Counted from the stretch's first letter, positions 24,954-34,508 are shown. The stretch is 64,000 nt of DNA from Glycomyces salinus (GCF_016428645.1 NZ_JAELXW010000003.1:1-64000), one strand, 5' to 3'. Notes: generated by a model from the sequence alone, not told the origin. Translations and numbers: made by a program.

Positions 24954-25448
24954 ATGGGAACACTGGCCGTGCTCGCTCTGCGCATCGTCCTCACCGTGGC
25001 GATGGGCGGAGCACTGTTCATGCAGACTGTGATGATCCCGATGGTGGCCGCCGACGGGGCCGACTCGGACGGGCTGAGCGGTCTGGGCGTGGCCTACGTC
25101 GTCGTCCTCGAGCTCAGCCTCACGGCCTTCCAGGTGTTCGCGGTGTGCGTGTGGAAGCTGCTAACGCTGGTGCGGAAGGGCAACGTGTTCTCCCCGGCCG
25201 CCTTCCGCTACGTCGACATCGTGATAGGTGCCTGCGTGGCGGCCTCACTGCTGGTGTTCACTCTGGGCTTCCTGGCAGCCCCCGGCGAGGACGTGGCGCC
25301 CGGCGTCGTGCTGCTGATCGTCGGGATCGCCGTGGTCATCGCCTGGATCGCCCTCATCGTCCTGGTGCTGCGGCAACTGCTGGCCCAGGCGATCGACCGC
25401 GACACCGAGGCCGACCGCCTCCGGTCCGAGCTGGACGAGGTGATCTGA
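24954..25448 (+). CDS. DUF2975 membrane protein
   Basis: 164 residues with four membrane helices (about 5-27, 42-66, 85-105, 118-140) and a charged cytoplasmic tail, the DUF2975 layout. AAGGAG sits 7 nt before the ATG. Its stop overlaps the start of a YozG-like HTH gene (TGATG). Pairs of this kind are common in Gram-positive bacteria; the function of DUF2975 is not known. Confidence 0.88.
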   Translation: MGTLAVLALRIVLTVAMGGALFMQTVMIPMVAADGADSDGLSGLGVAYVVVLELSLTAFQVFAVCVWKLLTLVRKGNVFSPAAFRYVDIVIGACVAASLLVFTLGFLAAPGEDVAPGVVLLIVGIAVVIAWIALIVLVLRQLLAQAIDRDTEADRLRSELDEVI

Positions 25449-25681
25449 TGCCGATCATCGTCGACATCGACGTCATGCTCGCCAAGCGCAAGCTGTCCGT
25501 GGGCGCCCTGGCCGAACGCGTCGGGATCACCCCGGCCAACCTCTCGGTGCTCAAGAACGGCCGCGCCAAGGCCGTCCGCTTCACGACCCTCGATGCGCTG
25601 TGCGAGGTCCTCGAATGCCAGCCCGGTGATCTCCTGCGCTGGGAGCCCGACGCCCGCCCCGAGCCGCCGGCCGGGGAATGA
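25448..25681 (+). CDS. YozG-like XRE-family helix-turn-helix regulator
   Basis: 77 residues; a compact HTH protein (VMLAKRKLSVGALAERVG, TPANLSVLKNGRAKAVRFTTLD, ALCEVLECQPGDLLRWEPD). Start ATG overlaps the DUF2975 stop by one base. Probably autoregulates the pair through the ATCGATA repeats upstream (inference). Confidence 0.9.
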   Translation: MPIIVDIDVMLAKRKLSVGALAERVGITPANLSVLKNGRAKAVRFTTLDALCEVLECQPGDLLRWEPDARPEPPAGE

Positions 25682-25716
25682 CACCGGGACCGCCGCGAGG
25701 ACGGCCCCGGTCTCGC

Positions 25717-26052
25717 TCAGGCGGTGACGAGCAGGACGATGCCGCCGACGGCGGCGGCGCCGTACAGGTACGGGAAGAACCGCATGGGGATGAAGAAGAG
25801 CGAGTCCCGGCGCTTGACGGCGACCTGCTGGCCGGTCTGCTGGTCGACCAGGGTCCGCGGCGGGTTCCGCCGCTCCAGCCAGCGGTCGAACCACCAGATG
25901 AGCGCCCCTCCGGCGATGCCGCCGAGAAGGAGCCCGCCACCGGTCGCCACGTCTCTGTTCGAGGAGACGACCACCTCGGTCAGGGAGGCGAAGACCGCGA
26001 ACAGGATGGCCGGGAGGAGGACGAGGATGCCTTTGCCTTGCCAGATCAACAT
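25717..26052 (-). CDS. Small membrane protein of unknown function
   Basis: 111 residues: two helices near the N-terminus (about 8-28 and 38-55), a basic loop containing DQQTGQQVAVKRRDSLFF, and a C-terminal helix. The DxxTGQ...RDSLFFIPM stretch looks conserved-protein-like, but I do not recognise the family. Convergent with the YozG-like gene. Confidence 0.7.
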   Translation of the reverse strand: MLIWQGKGILVLLPAILFAVFASLTEVVVSSNRDVATGGGLLLGGIAGGALIWWFDRWLERRNPPRTLVDQQTGQQVAVKRRDSLFFIPMRFFPYLYGAAAVGGIVLLVTA

Positions 26053-26125
26053 GTGTTTCGAGTCGCTTTCAGATGATTCGGGGTCCTAATTCGGACGGGC
26101 GAGAGAGAACGGTATGCGACCGCGC

Positions 26126-26231
26126 TTGCCATTCGATTGCCACTGGAGTGCCGTGCCGCTCGGACCGAGGACGGCGCCGAGTGAGGCCGCCGGGACGAGG
26201 TCGGCAAGCCAACGGCAAGCGAACGGCAATC
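26126..26231. promoter_or_regulatory. 11-bp-spaced GGCAA/TTGCC repeats
   Basis: TTGCC occurs at 26126 and 26137, and GGCAA at 26203, 26214 and 26225: every neighbouring pair in each set is exactly 11 bp apart. The three downstream units read CGGCAAGC, CGGCAAGC, CGGCAATC. Direct repeats at one helical turn are the usual binding pattern of OmpR/PhoB or SARP regulators. They end about 20 bp before the start of the propeller lipoprotein gene. Confidence 0.5.
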
Positions 26232-26252
26232 GGAGTCGGCCAGTATCGCCGT

Positions 26253-27575
26253 GTGAAAAAAGCCGGATCGATCCTCGCCCTGTCCAGCCTGCTGCTCGCG
26301 GCCGGTTGCTCCGCCTCCGCAGACGACGGAACCATCGAATCCGATGACTCGCAGTCCACGGAGGCGGCCGAACCGGAGGAGGCCGAAGCGGCGGCGCTGC
26401 CCGACATCGACCCGCCGCTCGAGTTCGGCGAGGTGCACGAGGTCCCGAGGCCCTCCCTCCACCAGACCCGCGACGGGCTCCTCTACGGCGCCTACCTGGT
26501 AGAGGACAATTCGATCCAGCCCCGAGACGAGGACACGGTCGTCTCCTACTCCCTGGCCACCGGCGAGACGGTCACCGAAGCCGCGCTCGACGACGCATCG
26601 GTCCCGGCAGACGCCGAAGCATCGTCGCACTTGGAGACCGTGTTCGCGCCGTCCGAAGACGGCATGCTGCTTGTGCGAATCTTCTCGTACGTCCCTCCGG
26701 TCACCGGGTCCGAGGCCGAGCAGGAGACCATCCTCGTGCAGGCGTTCCACGCCGAGGACGGCTCGGTCGCCTGGACCCAGGAGCTGGAGTCCTGGAATCG
26801 CGGGGTCAACCCGTTCCTGACGGTGCATGAAACCGACGCGGAGCACATCGTGCTGGCCTGGGGCGCCCACAACGAGCAGACGCGCTCGCACGTGCTGGAC
26901 ACTTCCACCGGGGACTCGGTGTGGATCTCCGACGAGATCAGGGCGGTCGCGGCGGAAGGCGAGATCCTCGCCGCATTCGAGGCCGGCGACGACCTCGACC
27001 GCGACGGCGACCACCCCGCCGGGATGCTCGTGAATCTGAACACCGACGAGACCCTCTGGAGCCACGAGTTCGAATCCGGCATCAATATCGAGAGCCACAA
27101 CTTCGGAGACGGGCTCGTGAAATTCACGGCCGACATCACCGGCCAGTACGGGGACGAGTCCGACGAATACGTAGTGGTCGACGCGGCCGCCGGCGAACCC
27201 GTGTTCGAGTCGACCCAGTCGGCAGGGGCGCTGTTCTGCAAGTTCGATCGGGAATCGCCGATGGTCTGCTACGACAACCAAGGCACCGTGTTCGCGATCG
27301 ACTCGACGACCGGTGAGGTGCTCTGGGACGACGAGTCGATCGGAGCGGAGCGCGAACTCCCCAGCCGGATCAACCTCTTGTACAAGGGCGTGATCTACGC
27401 CGAGTACACCGGCGGCGCCCGCCCGCCGCTGGCGCTCGACGCCCGCACCTCCGAGGATTTGGCCTTCGAACTGCCGACTGACCTCCTCGAAGTGGGTCCC
27501 GGCTACGCGCTCGCCGAGGGCTACGACGACCTCGAGCAGAAGGCGTTCCTGGAGATCCACCTCGCCACCGGCTGA
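26253..27575 (+). CDS. PQQ-like beta-propeller lipoprotein
   Basis: 440 residues. Signal peptide with lipobox LLAAGC (Cys about 17), an acidic linker, then repeated strand motifs such as YSLATGETV, AFHAEDGSVAWTQEL, LDTSTGDSVWISDE and IDSTTGEVLWDDE, the repeat of PQQ-like eight-bladed propellers. It should sit on the outer face of the membrane. PQQ binding itself is not implied; such domains often scaffold proteins. GTG 26253 is chosen as it opens the signal peptide. A second propeller protein is at 57681. Confidence 0.85.
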   Translation: MKKAGSILALSSLLLAAGCSASADDGTIESDDSQSTEAAEPEEAEAAALPDIDPPLEFGEVHEVPRPSLHQTRDGLLYGAYLVEDNSIQPRDEDTVVSYSLATGETVTEAALDDASVPADAEASSHLETVFAPSEDGMLLVRIFSYVPPVTGSEAEQETILVQAFHAEDGSVAWTQELESWNRGVNPFLTVHETDAEHIVLAWGAHNEQTRSHVLDTSTGDSVWISDEIRAVAAEGEILAAFEAGDDLDRDGDHPAGMLVNLNTDETLWSHEFESGINIESHNFGDGLVKFTADITGQYGDESDEYVVVDAAAGEPVFESTQSAGALFCKFDRESPMVCYDNQGTVFAIDSTTGEVLWDDESIGAERELPSRINLLYKGVIYAEYTGGARPPLALDARTSEDLAFELPTDLLEVGPGYALAEGYDDLEQKAFLEIHLATG

Positions 27576-27596
27576 CCGCCGCGGCCTGGGGCGTGC

Positions 27597-29243
27597 TCAG
27601 CGCACATCCCAGACCGGCTCGTCGGATTCGACGACCTCGCCGTCGCTCCGGAAGACCAGGTACCGGTCGAAGCCGCGCGCGAACCAGCGGTCGTGCGTGA
27701 CCGCCAGGACCGTCCCCTCGAAGGAGGCCAGGCCCGCCTCCAGGGCCTCGGCGCTCTCCAGGTCGAGGTTGTCGGTCGGCTCGTCGAGCAGCAGCAGCGT
27801 CGCGCCCGACAGCTCCAGCAGCAGCACCATGAACCGCGCCTGCTGGCCCCCCGAGAGCGTCTTGAAGTCCTGTTCGGACTGGGCGGTCAGCTCGTAGCGG
27901 TTGAGCGCGCTCATCGCCCGCTGCCGGTCCAGGCTGGGGCGGTCCTCGCCGCCCTCCCACAGGATCTGGCGCAGTGTCCGGCCGTCGAACTCGGGATGCT
28001 CGTGCGTCTGCGAGAAGTGCCCGGGGCGGACGCGGGCGCCCAGTCTCGCGTCCCCGTCGTGCGCGACCGCCTCCAGTCCCCGCCCGGCCGCCGTCTCGGC
28101 CTCGGGGTCGGTCCCGCCCCGGGCCAGCAGCCGCAGGAAGTGGCTCTTGCCGGTCCCGTTGGCGCCCAGGACCGCGACCCGGTCGCCGTACCAGACCTCC
28201 ACGTCGAACGGGAAGGTCAGGTCCTCCAGTTCGAGCGCGGAGCAGACCACGGCCTTCTTGCCGGTGCGACCGCCGGCCAACTTCATCCGGAGGTTCTGCG
28301 GCCGCGGCGGCAGCGGCGGGGGACCGGCCTCCTCGAACTTGCGCAGCCGCGTCTGCGCGGCCCGGTACCGGGAGGCCATGTCGGAGTTGTAGGCGGCCTT
28401 GTTCTTGTACATGAGCATCATTTCGCGCAGCTTGTGGTGCTCCTCGTCCCAGCGCCGCCGCAGCTCCTCGAACCGCTCATGCCGGGCCGCGCGGGCCTCA
28501 TGCCAGGTCGCGAAGCCGCCGCCGTGGGTCCAGGTCGTGCCCGCCTCCAGAGTCACGATCGACTCGGCGACGCCCGCCAGGACCTCGCGGTCGTGCGAGA
28601 CGAACAGGATCGACTTGTCCGATTCGCGGATCGACCGCTCCAGCTCGCGTTTGGCGGGGACGTCGAGGAAGTTGTCGGGCTCGTCGAGCACCAGCACCTC
28701 GTCGGGGCCCCGCAGCAGCAGTTCGAGCGCGAACCGCTTCTGCTCGCCGCCCGAGAGGGTGCGCAGCGGCCGCGACTTCGCCGTCTCCCAGGTCGAGCCG
28801 AGCAGCGCGACCGAGACCGTGTCGCACAGGACCTCGAACTCGTAGCCGCCGGCCTCGCCCCAGTCGGCCATGGCCTGCGCGTAGGCCAGCTGCGCGGACT
28901 CGGTGCCGTCGCCGGACATGACCCGTTCGGCCCGGTCGTAGCGGTCGGCGACCTTGCGGAGGTTCGGCGGCGCGAGCGAGAGCGCCAGGCTCTGGAGCGG
29001 CCGCAGGCCCTCGCGCATGCCGACCAGCTGGCGCATGACGCCCAGGCCGCCGCCGTGCGCGACCGTCCCCGCGTCGGGGGTCAGGTCGCCGGTGAGGATG
29101 CGCAGCAGCGTGGTCTTGCCGGTCCCGTTGGCGCCGATCAGGGCCGTCTTCCGGCCCTCGCCCACTCTGAAGGAGACCTCGGAGAACAGCGTTCTGCCGT
29201 CGGTGAGGCGGTAGCCGACCCCGGCCAGTTCAACGAAGCCCAT
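27597..29243 (-). CDS. ABC-F family ATP-binding protein
   Basis: 548 residues with two ABC domains and no membrane segments: Walker A GANGTGKTT and GANGTGKSH, signatures LSGGEQKRF and LSGGQQARF, Walker B VLVLDEPDNFLD and LLLLDEPTDNLD. The linker (about 225-320) is a long charged helical pair as in ribosome-acting ABC-F proteins. Such proteins protect or regulate ribosomes, including against antibiotics; the specific role here is not evident. Note DEPDNFLD in the first half. Confidence 0.92.
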   Translation of the reverse strand: MGFVELAGVGYRLTDGRTLFSEVSFRVGEGRKTALIGANGTGKTTLLRILTGDLTPDAGTVAHGGGLGVMRQLVGMREGLRPLQSLALSLAPPNLRKVADRYDRAERVMSGDGTESAQLAYAQAMADWGEAGGYEFEVLCDTVSVALLGSTWETAKSRPLRTLSGGEQKRFALELLLRGPDEVLVLDEPDNFLDVPAKRELERSIRESDKSILFVSHDREVLAGVAESIVTLEAGTTWTHGGGFATWHEARAARHERFEELRRRWDEEHHKLREMMLMYKNKAAYNSDMASRYRAAQTRLRKFEEAGPPPLPPRPQNLRMKLAGGRTGKKAVVCSALELEDLTFPFDVEVWYGDRVAVLGANGTGKSHFLRLLARGGTDPEAETAAGRGLEAVAHDGDARLGARVRPGHFSQTHEHPEFDGRTLRQILWEGGEDRPSLDRQRAMSALNRYELTAQSEQDFKTLSGGQQARFMVLLLELSGATLLLLDEPTDNLDLESAEALEAGLASFEGTVLAVTHDRWFARGFDRYLVFRSDGEVVESDEPVWDVR

Positions 29244-29313
29244 GCGATGAGTGTGGGCGCACGGCACCTGGGCGTCAAAGGCATTTCGCGTTCGTGCCAG
29301 TAGGCTTCGAGAC

Positions 29314-29976
29314 ATGGAACTCATCGGCGCCGGGCGCGCCTCCCAGGTGTTCGCACTGGACGAAGGCCGGGTGCTGCGGCGCGCGGACTTCGACGTGTCC
29401 GACGAGGCGCGGACCATGCGCCATGTGCGCGAGGCCGGATACCCAGTCCCGGAGGTCCTCGAGGTCTCCGGCGGCGAGATGACCATGGAACGCCTCCACG
29501 GCCCCACCCTTGCGGCCGAACTCATCGCCGGGCGGATCGGCGGCACGCAGGCCGCCGCGATCCTCATCGACCTGCACGAGCGTCTCCACCGCATTCCGGC
29601 CCCCGAATGGCTCCCGGGCGCCCCGCGCGGCGTCGACCTGGGCGGAGACAGCCTGCTCCACCTGGACCTGCACCCCGAGAACGTCATCGTCACCGACGAC
29701 GGACCCCGTCTGGTCGATTGGACCAACGCGGCCCGCGGAGCCGACGCGGCCGACTTCGCCGTCTCATGGGCGATCCTGGCCGGCGTCGAACCCGACGACT
29801 TCGGGGCCGAGGCCGACCGGATCGCCACCGAACTCGGCGGACTCTGCGCGGCACTCGCCGAGCGGGCCTCGGCGGAAGCCATCGAGGCCGCGATCGCCTA
29901 CCGCGAAGCCGACACGAGCGTCGAGGCCGCCGAGATCAGCAGGGCCCTGAAGAAGGCCGCCGCAGCCTCAAACTAG
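29314..29976 (+). CDS. Aminoglycoside phosphotransferase/kinase-like family protein
   Basis: 220 residues, smaller than typical APH enzymes (about 260). The catalytic-loop motif LLHLDLHPENVIVTDDGPRLVDWTNAARG contains the Asp and Asn of the APH fold and the metal-binding D-W. The N-lobe begins GAGRASQVFALDEGRVLRR. ATG 29314 follows TAGGCT by 7 nt (leaderless pattern). Substrate unknown. Tail-to-tail overlap of 9 bp with the flavodoxin-like gene. Confidence 0.82.
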   Translation: MELIGAGRASQVFALDEGRVLRRADFDVSDEARTMRHVREAGYPVPEVLEVSGGEMTMERLHGPTLAAELIAGRIGGTQAAAILIDLHERLHRIPAPEWLPGAPRGVDLGGDSLLHLDLHPENVIVTDDGPRLVDWTNAARGADAADFAVSWAILAGVEPDDFGAEADRIATELGGLCAALAERASAEAIEAAIAYREADTSVEAAEISRALKKAAAASN

Positions 29977-30627
29977 GCCCAGGAACTTGGCGACGTGGTC
30001 GCGCGCCCGGCGGTCGAGTTCGGCGTAGTGGGCCCGGCGGGCCTCGCCGGACATGGCCTCGCCGACGACCAGGTTGCCGTGCTCGTCGATCGTCTGCGGC
30101 TGGGCCTCGGCGTTGAGGAGCATCTCCACGGCCGCTTCGTCGATCCCGCAGTAGCGGGAGACGCCGTCGCGCAGGGTCGTGTCCATGGCCTCCTGCATGG
30201 CCGGGACGGACTCGTCGTCGTCGTCGGCGGCGCCGCCCAGGCCGAGCCAGAGCATCTTCTTCCCGGCCAGTCGCGGCTTGCTGCGCCCGTAGGCGAAGCC
30301 GTAGCCCCACACCCGGTCGATCCATCCCTTGAGGACCGCCGGGACGCTGAACCAGTAGATCGGGAAGACCGGGATGATCGCGTCCGCGGCCAGGATCCGC
30401 CGCTGGTGGGCCTGGGCCGGTTCGGAGTAGACCTTGTCGCGGTCGTCCCAGTCGGGCTGGTCGGCGACGGTCATGAGCGGGTCGAAGTCCTCGGCGTGCA
30501 GGTCGAGCACGTCGACGGCGTAGCCGGCCTCTTTCAGGCGCGCCGTGACCTGATCGGCGATGTGGACGGTCAGCGAGTCGCGGCGGTGGTGGGCGACGAC
30601 GACCAGTGCGGTGGGGTTCTCGTTCAT
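29968..30627 (-). CDS. Flavodoxin-like NAD(P)H oxidoreductase (quinone reductase family)
   Basis: 219 residues. Flavodoxin fold of the NQO1/KefF group: VVVAHHRRDSLTVHIADQV at the N-terminus binds FMN/FAD phosphate, and PIYWFSVPAVLKGWIDRVWGYGFAYG is the family motif. Expected to reduce quinones or electrophiles with NAD(P)H. GAGGAG sits 7 nt before ATG 30627. Divergent from an AraC-type regulator that may control it. Confidence 0.9.
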   Translation of the reverse strand: MNENPTALVVVAHHRRDSLTVHIADQVTARLKEAGYAVDVLDLHAEDFDPLMTVADQPDWDDRDKVYSEPAQAHQRRILAADAIIPVFPIYWFSVPAVLKGWIDRVWGYGFAYGRSKPRLAGKKMLWLGLGGAADDDDESVPAMQEAMDTTLRDGVSRYCGIDEAAVEMLLNAEAQPQTIDEHGNLVVGEAMSGEARRAHYAELDRRARDHVAKFLGLV

Positions 30628-30734
30628 GCTGCTCTCCTCGCAATTCGGTTGACCAGTCGAGTACACCCCCCGAATCCGTGGACGGACTATGGCCGTGGAT
30701 CTCGATTCCATGTGAGAGCGTCTACGCTTGCGGT

Positions 30735-31574
30735 ATGGATCCATTGAGCGTGCTCCTGAGGGGCATCCGTGCCGAGGGCGCGGAGTTGTGCAACGAGGAG
30801 ATGGAGCCGCCTTGGCTCATTCACTGCGACGACCAGGCGCCGCTGACCATGGTCACGGTGGTCACCGGCGGGGTCACGATCATGTTCGGCGACGGCGGCG
30901 AGGCCGACGTCGCCAGCGGGCACACCGCGGTGTTCCCCGACCGGGGACCGGTCCGCTTCGTCGACAACGCCCCCGGCCCGACCTCGGCGTTCTTCGGCTC
31001 CTACTGGCCCTCCGGCCGCCGCCACGAACTGCTGCTGCGGGTGCTGCCGGAGCTGATCGTCGTCGACGACAACCCGACCGTGTGCGCCTGGCTCGAGGCC
31101 GCCTCCCGCGACATCGCCGATCGTCGCCCCGGCACCCAGGCGCTGATCGACCGGCTCTTCGACTGGGGCCTGGTCTGCACCCTCCGGTCCTGGTTCGACC
31201 AGGAGGGCGAGGCCGCGCCCGGCTGGTACCGCGGCTTCGCCGATCCGGTGGTCGGCCCGGCCCTGGAGGCGATCCAGAGCGAGCCGGCCCGCGCTTGGAC
31301 GGTCGCCTCGCTGGCGGCCGAGGCCGGGGTTTCGCGGGCGCTGCTGGCCAAGCGCTTCAACGAGGTCGTCGGCGAGCCGCCGATGTCCTACCTCGCGTCG
31401 TGGCGTATGGAACTGGCCGAGGACCTCCTGGCCGACCCGTCCAGGACGATAGCGCAGGTCGCCAGGGTCGTCGGCTACGCAGACCCGTTCGGGTTCAGCT
31501 CGGCCTTCAAGCGCCGCAAGGGCGTCAGCCCCACCGAGTTCCGCGCCGGACTGCGACGTCCAACGGCCGCATAG
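30735..31574 (+). CDS. AraC-family transcriptional regulator
   Basis: 279 residues. An AraC_binding/cupin_6-like N-terminal domain (WLIHCDDQAPLTMVTVVTGGV) is followed by the double HTH at about 190-275 (TVASLAAEAGVSRALLAKRFNEVVGEPPMSYL, then IAQVARVVGYADPFGFSSAFKRRKGVSP). ATG 30735 follows TACGCT by 6 nt, no Shine-Dalgarno. Divergently placed to the quinone-reductase-like gene, its likely target. Confidence 0.9.
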   Translation: MDPLSVLLRGIRAEGAELCNEEMEPPWLIHCDDQAPLTMVTVVTGGVTIMFGDGGEADVASGHTAVFPDRGPVRFVDNAPGPTSAFFGSYWPSGRRHELLLRVLPELIVVDDNPTVCAWLEAASRDIADRRPGTQALIDRLFDWGLVCTLRSWFDQEGEAAPGWYRGFADPVVGPALEAIQSEPARAWTVASLAAEAGVSRALLAKRFNEVVGEPPMSYLASWRMELAEDLLADPSRTIAQVARVVGYADPFGFSSAFKRRKGVSPTEFRAGLRRPTAA

Positions 31575-31649
31575 CAGTGTCGGACACCCGACATCTGGTG
31601 CGAGACGTCAATGCCGCGATTCGCCTGCACCGATTCATATCCTCAGTTC

Positions 31650-32519
31650 ATGGCGAAGATCCCCCATGAAGCGCTGCATCGCATCTTCCGCGACGAACCG
31701 GGCTTGTTCACGCGCACCCTGAGGCGAGTCCTGGCCGTCGACTTCCCCGAAGTCGAAGAGGTCGACGTCCTCGATACCGATCTGACGACGATCGAAGCGC
31801 TCGAGAGGCGCGTCGACACCGTTCTCAAGGCCGAGACCGCGGCCGGAGGTCGCCTGCTGGTCATCGAGCCGCAGACCGAGCCGTCGGACGAGAAGATCCC
31901 GGGATGGGCGTACTACCTCAGCTACCTGGAGAGCAAGTACGCGATCCCGGCCAGCCTGCTGGTGCTCACCCCTAAGCGGAGCACCGCCGACTGGGCTCGA
32001 CGCTCGCTCGCCCTGGGCCCGCCCGAGCGGCCCTCCTTGAGGGTGTTCCCGCATGTGGCGGGCCCCGACAACATGCCGCTCATCACCGACCCCGCGGAGG
32101 CGGCCGAAGACGTGGTGTTCGCCGTCCTCGCCCTGCTGACCCACCGACTCGATGCGGATGTCGAAAAGGCCATGCGGCCACTGGTAGGAGCGATCGAAAC
32201 GCTCGAGCCCGAGACGGCTAGGTATTGGTTCGAGTTCACCGAGGGAGGTCTCGGCGAAGGTTGTACCCGACAGAACTGGAGGAACATAATGAAGACCATG
32301 AGCTACGGATACGTCTCTGAATTCCGCCGCGAGGGCCGTGCCGAGGGCCGTGTCGAAGGGCTGGCCAAGGCAGTATTGGCATTCTTCGAAGACCGGGGGA
32401 TCGACATCGACAGAGCCGATCGGGAACGCATCATGAACTGCGACGATGAGGATCTGTTGATGCGATGGCTGCTGCGGGCGCCGTCCGCGAGCAGCGCGGC
32501 CGGCCTGTTCGTGGACTAG
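31650..32519 (+). CDS. Rpn/PD-(D/E)XK-like nuclease-family protein
   Basis: 289 residues. Second family member in the window. The core RRVDTVLKAE, then GRLLVIEPQTEPSDEKIPGW, retains the Asp and the E-x-Q expected of the Rpn-type PD-(D/E)XK fold. The C-terminus has EGRAEGRVEGLAK, the family's repeating helix. ATG 31650 follows TATCCT by 6 nt (leaderless). These proteins are associated with recombination, transposition or phage defence; the role here is open. Confidence 0.75.
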   Translation: MAKIPHEALHRIFRDEPGLFTRTLRRVLAVDFPEVEEVDVLDTDLTTIEALERRVDTVLKAETAAGGRLLVIEPQTEPSDEKIPGWAYYLSYLESKYAIPASLLVLTPKRSTADWARRSLALGPPERPSLRVFPHVAGPDNMPLITDPAEAAEDVVFAVLALLTHRLDADVEKAMRPLVGAIETLEPETARYWFEFTEGGLGEGCTRQNWRNIMKTMSYGYVSEFRREGRAEGRVEGLAKAVLAFFEDRGIDIDRADRERIMNCDDEDLLMRWLLRAPSASSAAGLFVD

Positions 32520-32546
32520 CCCGAGACGGTCCGCGGCCGCGCCCCG

Positions 32547-33488
32547 TCATCCCCGCGACCGGTGACGGCGGGCGATCATCCACCAGTGCGCGCCCAGGCC
32601 GGTCGGATCGGTCAGGCGCGCCGAGGCCGAGGACCTGGCAAGGCCGAGGGCGTAGGCGGTCGGGTCCCGGTAGGCCTCGGCGATGTGCGGGCGCTCGACC
32701 GGCAGGCCCAACTCGGCCAGCGCCTCGCGCTGGCGGACCAACCGGTCGCATTCGAGCGCGTCCACGGCCACGTGCGCGGTGATGTCGCATGTGCCGTCGG
32801 GGACCGGCCGGACCGACCGGCCGTCGCGGAAACCGGTCATCGTGCCCGCCTCGGGTCGGCGCTCCATGGTGTGCCCGTAGTCGATCGCCACGACCGTGCC
32901 GGCCAGGACCCGGTCGGACAGGGCCTTCCAGGCGGCCTCGCGCGGCCTGCCGATCTCGGCCCGCTCGCCCGGGACGCGCAGCGGCCACCACTGGGCCAGC
33001 CATTTGGCGTCCTCGTCCTCGACCGGGTCGCCGGGCCGGGTGCGGCCGCTCTCGTCGACCTCCTCGTAGCGGACCCGGCCGGCCGGGTCCATGACCGCGA
33101 CCTCGCAGGGCACGTTGTCCAGCAGCTCGCAGGCGATCACCAGGCCGGTGACGGACTCGGGGGGCTCGGGGCGCCACTCGATCCGCCCGGGCAGATCGGC
33201 GGGCCGGGGCCGCAGCTCGACCGCGGCCAGGCGGGCCCGCTCGTCGAGGTGGGCGGCGAGGTGGCCGATCAGCTCGCCGTTGCCCGCGCCGACGTCGACC
33301 ACGTCGAACACCGGCGGGTGCCCCAGCATCTCGTCGACCGCCTCGGCCAACCGCGCGACCGCCTCGGCGAACACCGGCGTCTGGGCGCTGGTGGCGAAGT
33401 GGTGCGAAGGCTTCTCCCTGCGGTAGAAGCCTCCGGGCCCGTACAGGGCCCGCTCCATCGCGGCGCGCCACCGCTCGAACCCGTGCAT
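32547..33488 (-). CDS. SAM-dependent methyltransferase, MidA (DUF185) family
   Basis: 313 residues. [30 protein letters not shown] is the DUF185/MidA opening, [15 protein letters not shown] the SAM-binding motif I, and [12 protein letters not shown] the family motif. Human NDUFAF7 of this family methylates an Arg of complex I; the bacterial target is unknown. ATG 33488 follows TAGGGT by 6 nt. Divergent from the DUF2520-panC cluster. Confidence 0.9.
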   Translation of the reverse strand: MHGFERWRAAMERALYGPGGFYRREKPSHHFATSAQTPVFAEAVARLAEAVDEMLGHPPVFDVVDVGAGNGELIGHLAAHLDERARLAAVELRPRPADLPGRIEWRPEPPESVTGLVIACELLDNVPCEVAVMDPAGRVRYEEVDESGRTRPGDPVEDEDAKWLAQWWPLRVPGERAEIGRPREAAWKALSDRVLAGTVVAIDYGHTMERRPEAGTMTGFRDGRSVRPVPDGTCDITAHVAVDALECDRLVRQREALAELGLPVERPHIAEAYRDPTAYALGLARSSASARLTDPTGLGAHWWMIARRHRSRG

Positions 33489-33614
33489 CCACCGACCCTA
33501 ACCGGCGAGTGAATCTTGCCACTCCCAGGCTCCCGGGCTGGCGTCCGCGTACTGGCGAAGCACAATTAATCAGTAAGCAACGACCGGTACCTCGTAAAGG
33601 ACTGGATCAACATC

Positions 33615-34508
33615 ATGGATCGCCCCAGCGCCGGGAGCCGTCAGGCCAGCAGGCTCGCCGTCGGCATCGTCTCCGCCGGACGGGTCGGCTCCGTAGTCGG
33701 AGCCGCGCTCGCGCGCGCCGGCCACCGCGTCGTGGCGGCCAGCGCCGTCTCCGAATCCTCCCGCGCCCGCGCCGCCCGGCACCTGCCCGGAGCCGAGATC
33801 CTCCCGCCGCCCGACGTGGCCGCCGCGGCCGAACTGCTCGTCCTGGCCGTCCCCGACGACGCCCTCGCGCCCCTGGCGCGCGCCTTGCCCTACCGGAGGG
33901 GCCAGATCGTCGTGCACACCTCGGGCGCCAACGGGGCCGGCGTCCTCGCCTCCGCGGCCGAGGCCGGGGCCCTGACCGCCGCGATCGCCCCCGCCATGAC
34001 CTTCACCGGCGGCAACGAGGACCTCGACCGACTCACCGGCATCTCCTGGGCCGTCACCGGCGAGGCCGACGCCCGCTTCATCGCCGAGGCCCTGGTCGTC
34101 GAGATGGGCGGCGAGGCCGAGCACCTGGCCGAGGCCGACCGCACCCGCTACCACGCGGCGCTGGTCTACTCGGCCAACCACCTGGTCACGCTCGTCAACG
34201 ACACCGTCGACCAGCTGCGCAGCATGGGCGTCGACGCGCCGGAGCAGCTGCTGGCGCCCCTGGCCTCGGCCGCGCTCGACAACGCCCTGCGCCACGGCGA
34301 CGCCGGGCTGTCCGGCCCGGTCTCCCGCGGCGACGCCGGGACCGTCGCCGCCCACGCGGCCGCCCTCGACGGCGGCGAATTCGGGCCGACCTACCGGGCC
34401 GTGGCCCGCCGCACCGTACAGCGCTCGCTCGCGTCCGGCCGGATCGGACCGGCCGAGGCCGAGAAACTGCTCGCAGCACTCGCCCACCCCGAGGAGAACC
34501 CCCGATGA
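33615..34508 (+). CDS. Rossmann/DUF2520 protein upstream of panC
   Basis: 297 residues. An N-terminal NAD(P)-binding fold ([26 protein letters not shown]) and a C-terminal helical DUF2520 domain (about 145-280) give the architecture of 6-phosphogluconate-dehydrogenase-like and ketopantoate reductases. This gene precedes panC in mycobacteria and many actinobacteria. The stop overlaps the panC ATG (ATGA). A redox role in pantothenate synthesis is suggested by context only. Confidence 0.9.
   Translation: MDRPSAGSRQASRLAVGIVSAGRVGSVVGAALARAGHRVVAASAVSESSRARAARHLPGAEILPPPDVAAAAELLVLAVPDDALAPLARALPYRRGQIVVHTSGANGAGVLASAAEAGALTAAIAPAMTFTGGNEDLDRLTGISWAVTGEADARFIAEALVVEMGGEAEHLAEADRTRYHAALVYSANHLVTLVNDTVDQLRSMGVDAPEQLLAPLASAALDNALRHGDAGLSGPVSRGDAGTVAAHAAALDGGEFGPTYRAVARRTVQRSLASGRIGPAEAEKLLAALAHPEENPR

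Noticed and set aside
33489-33614. Possible riboswitch before the DUF2520-panC cluster
   Set aside because: The 126-bp divergent gap shows no recognisable aptamer or terminator/anti-terminator pairing; it is likely only two promoters.
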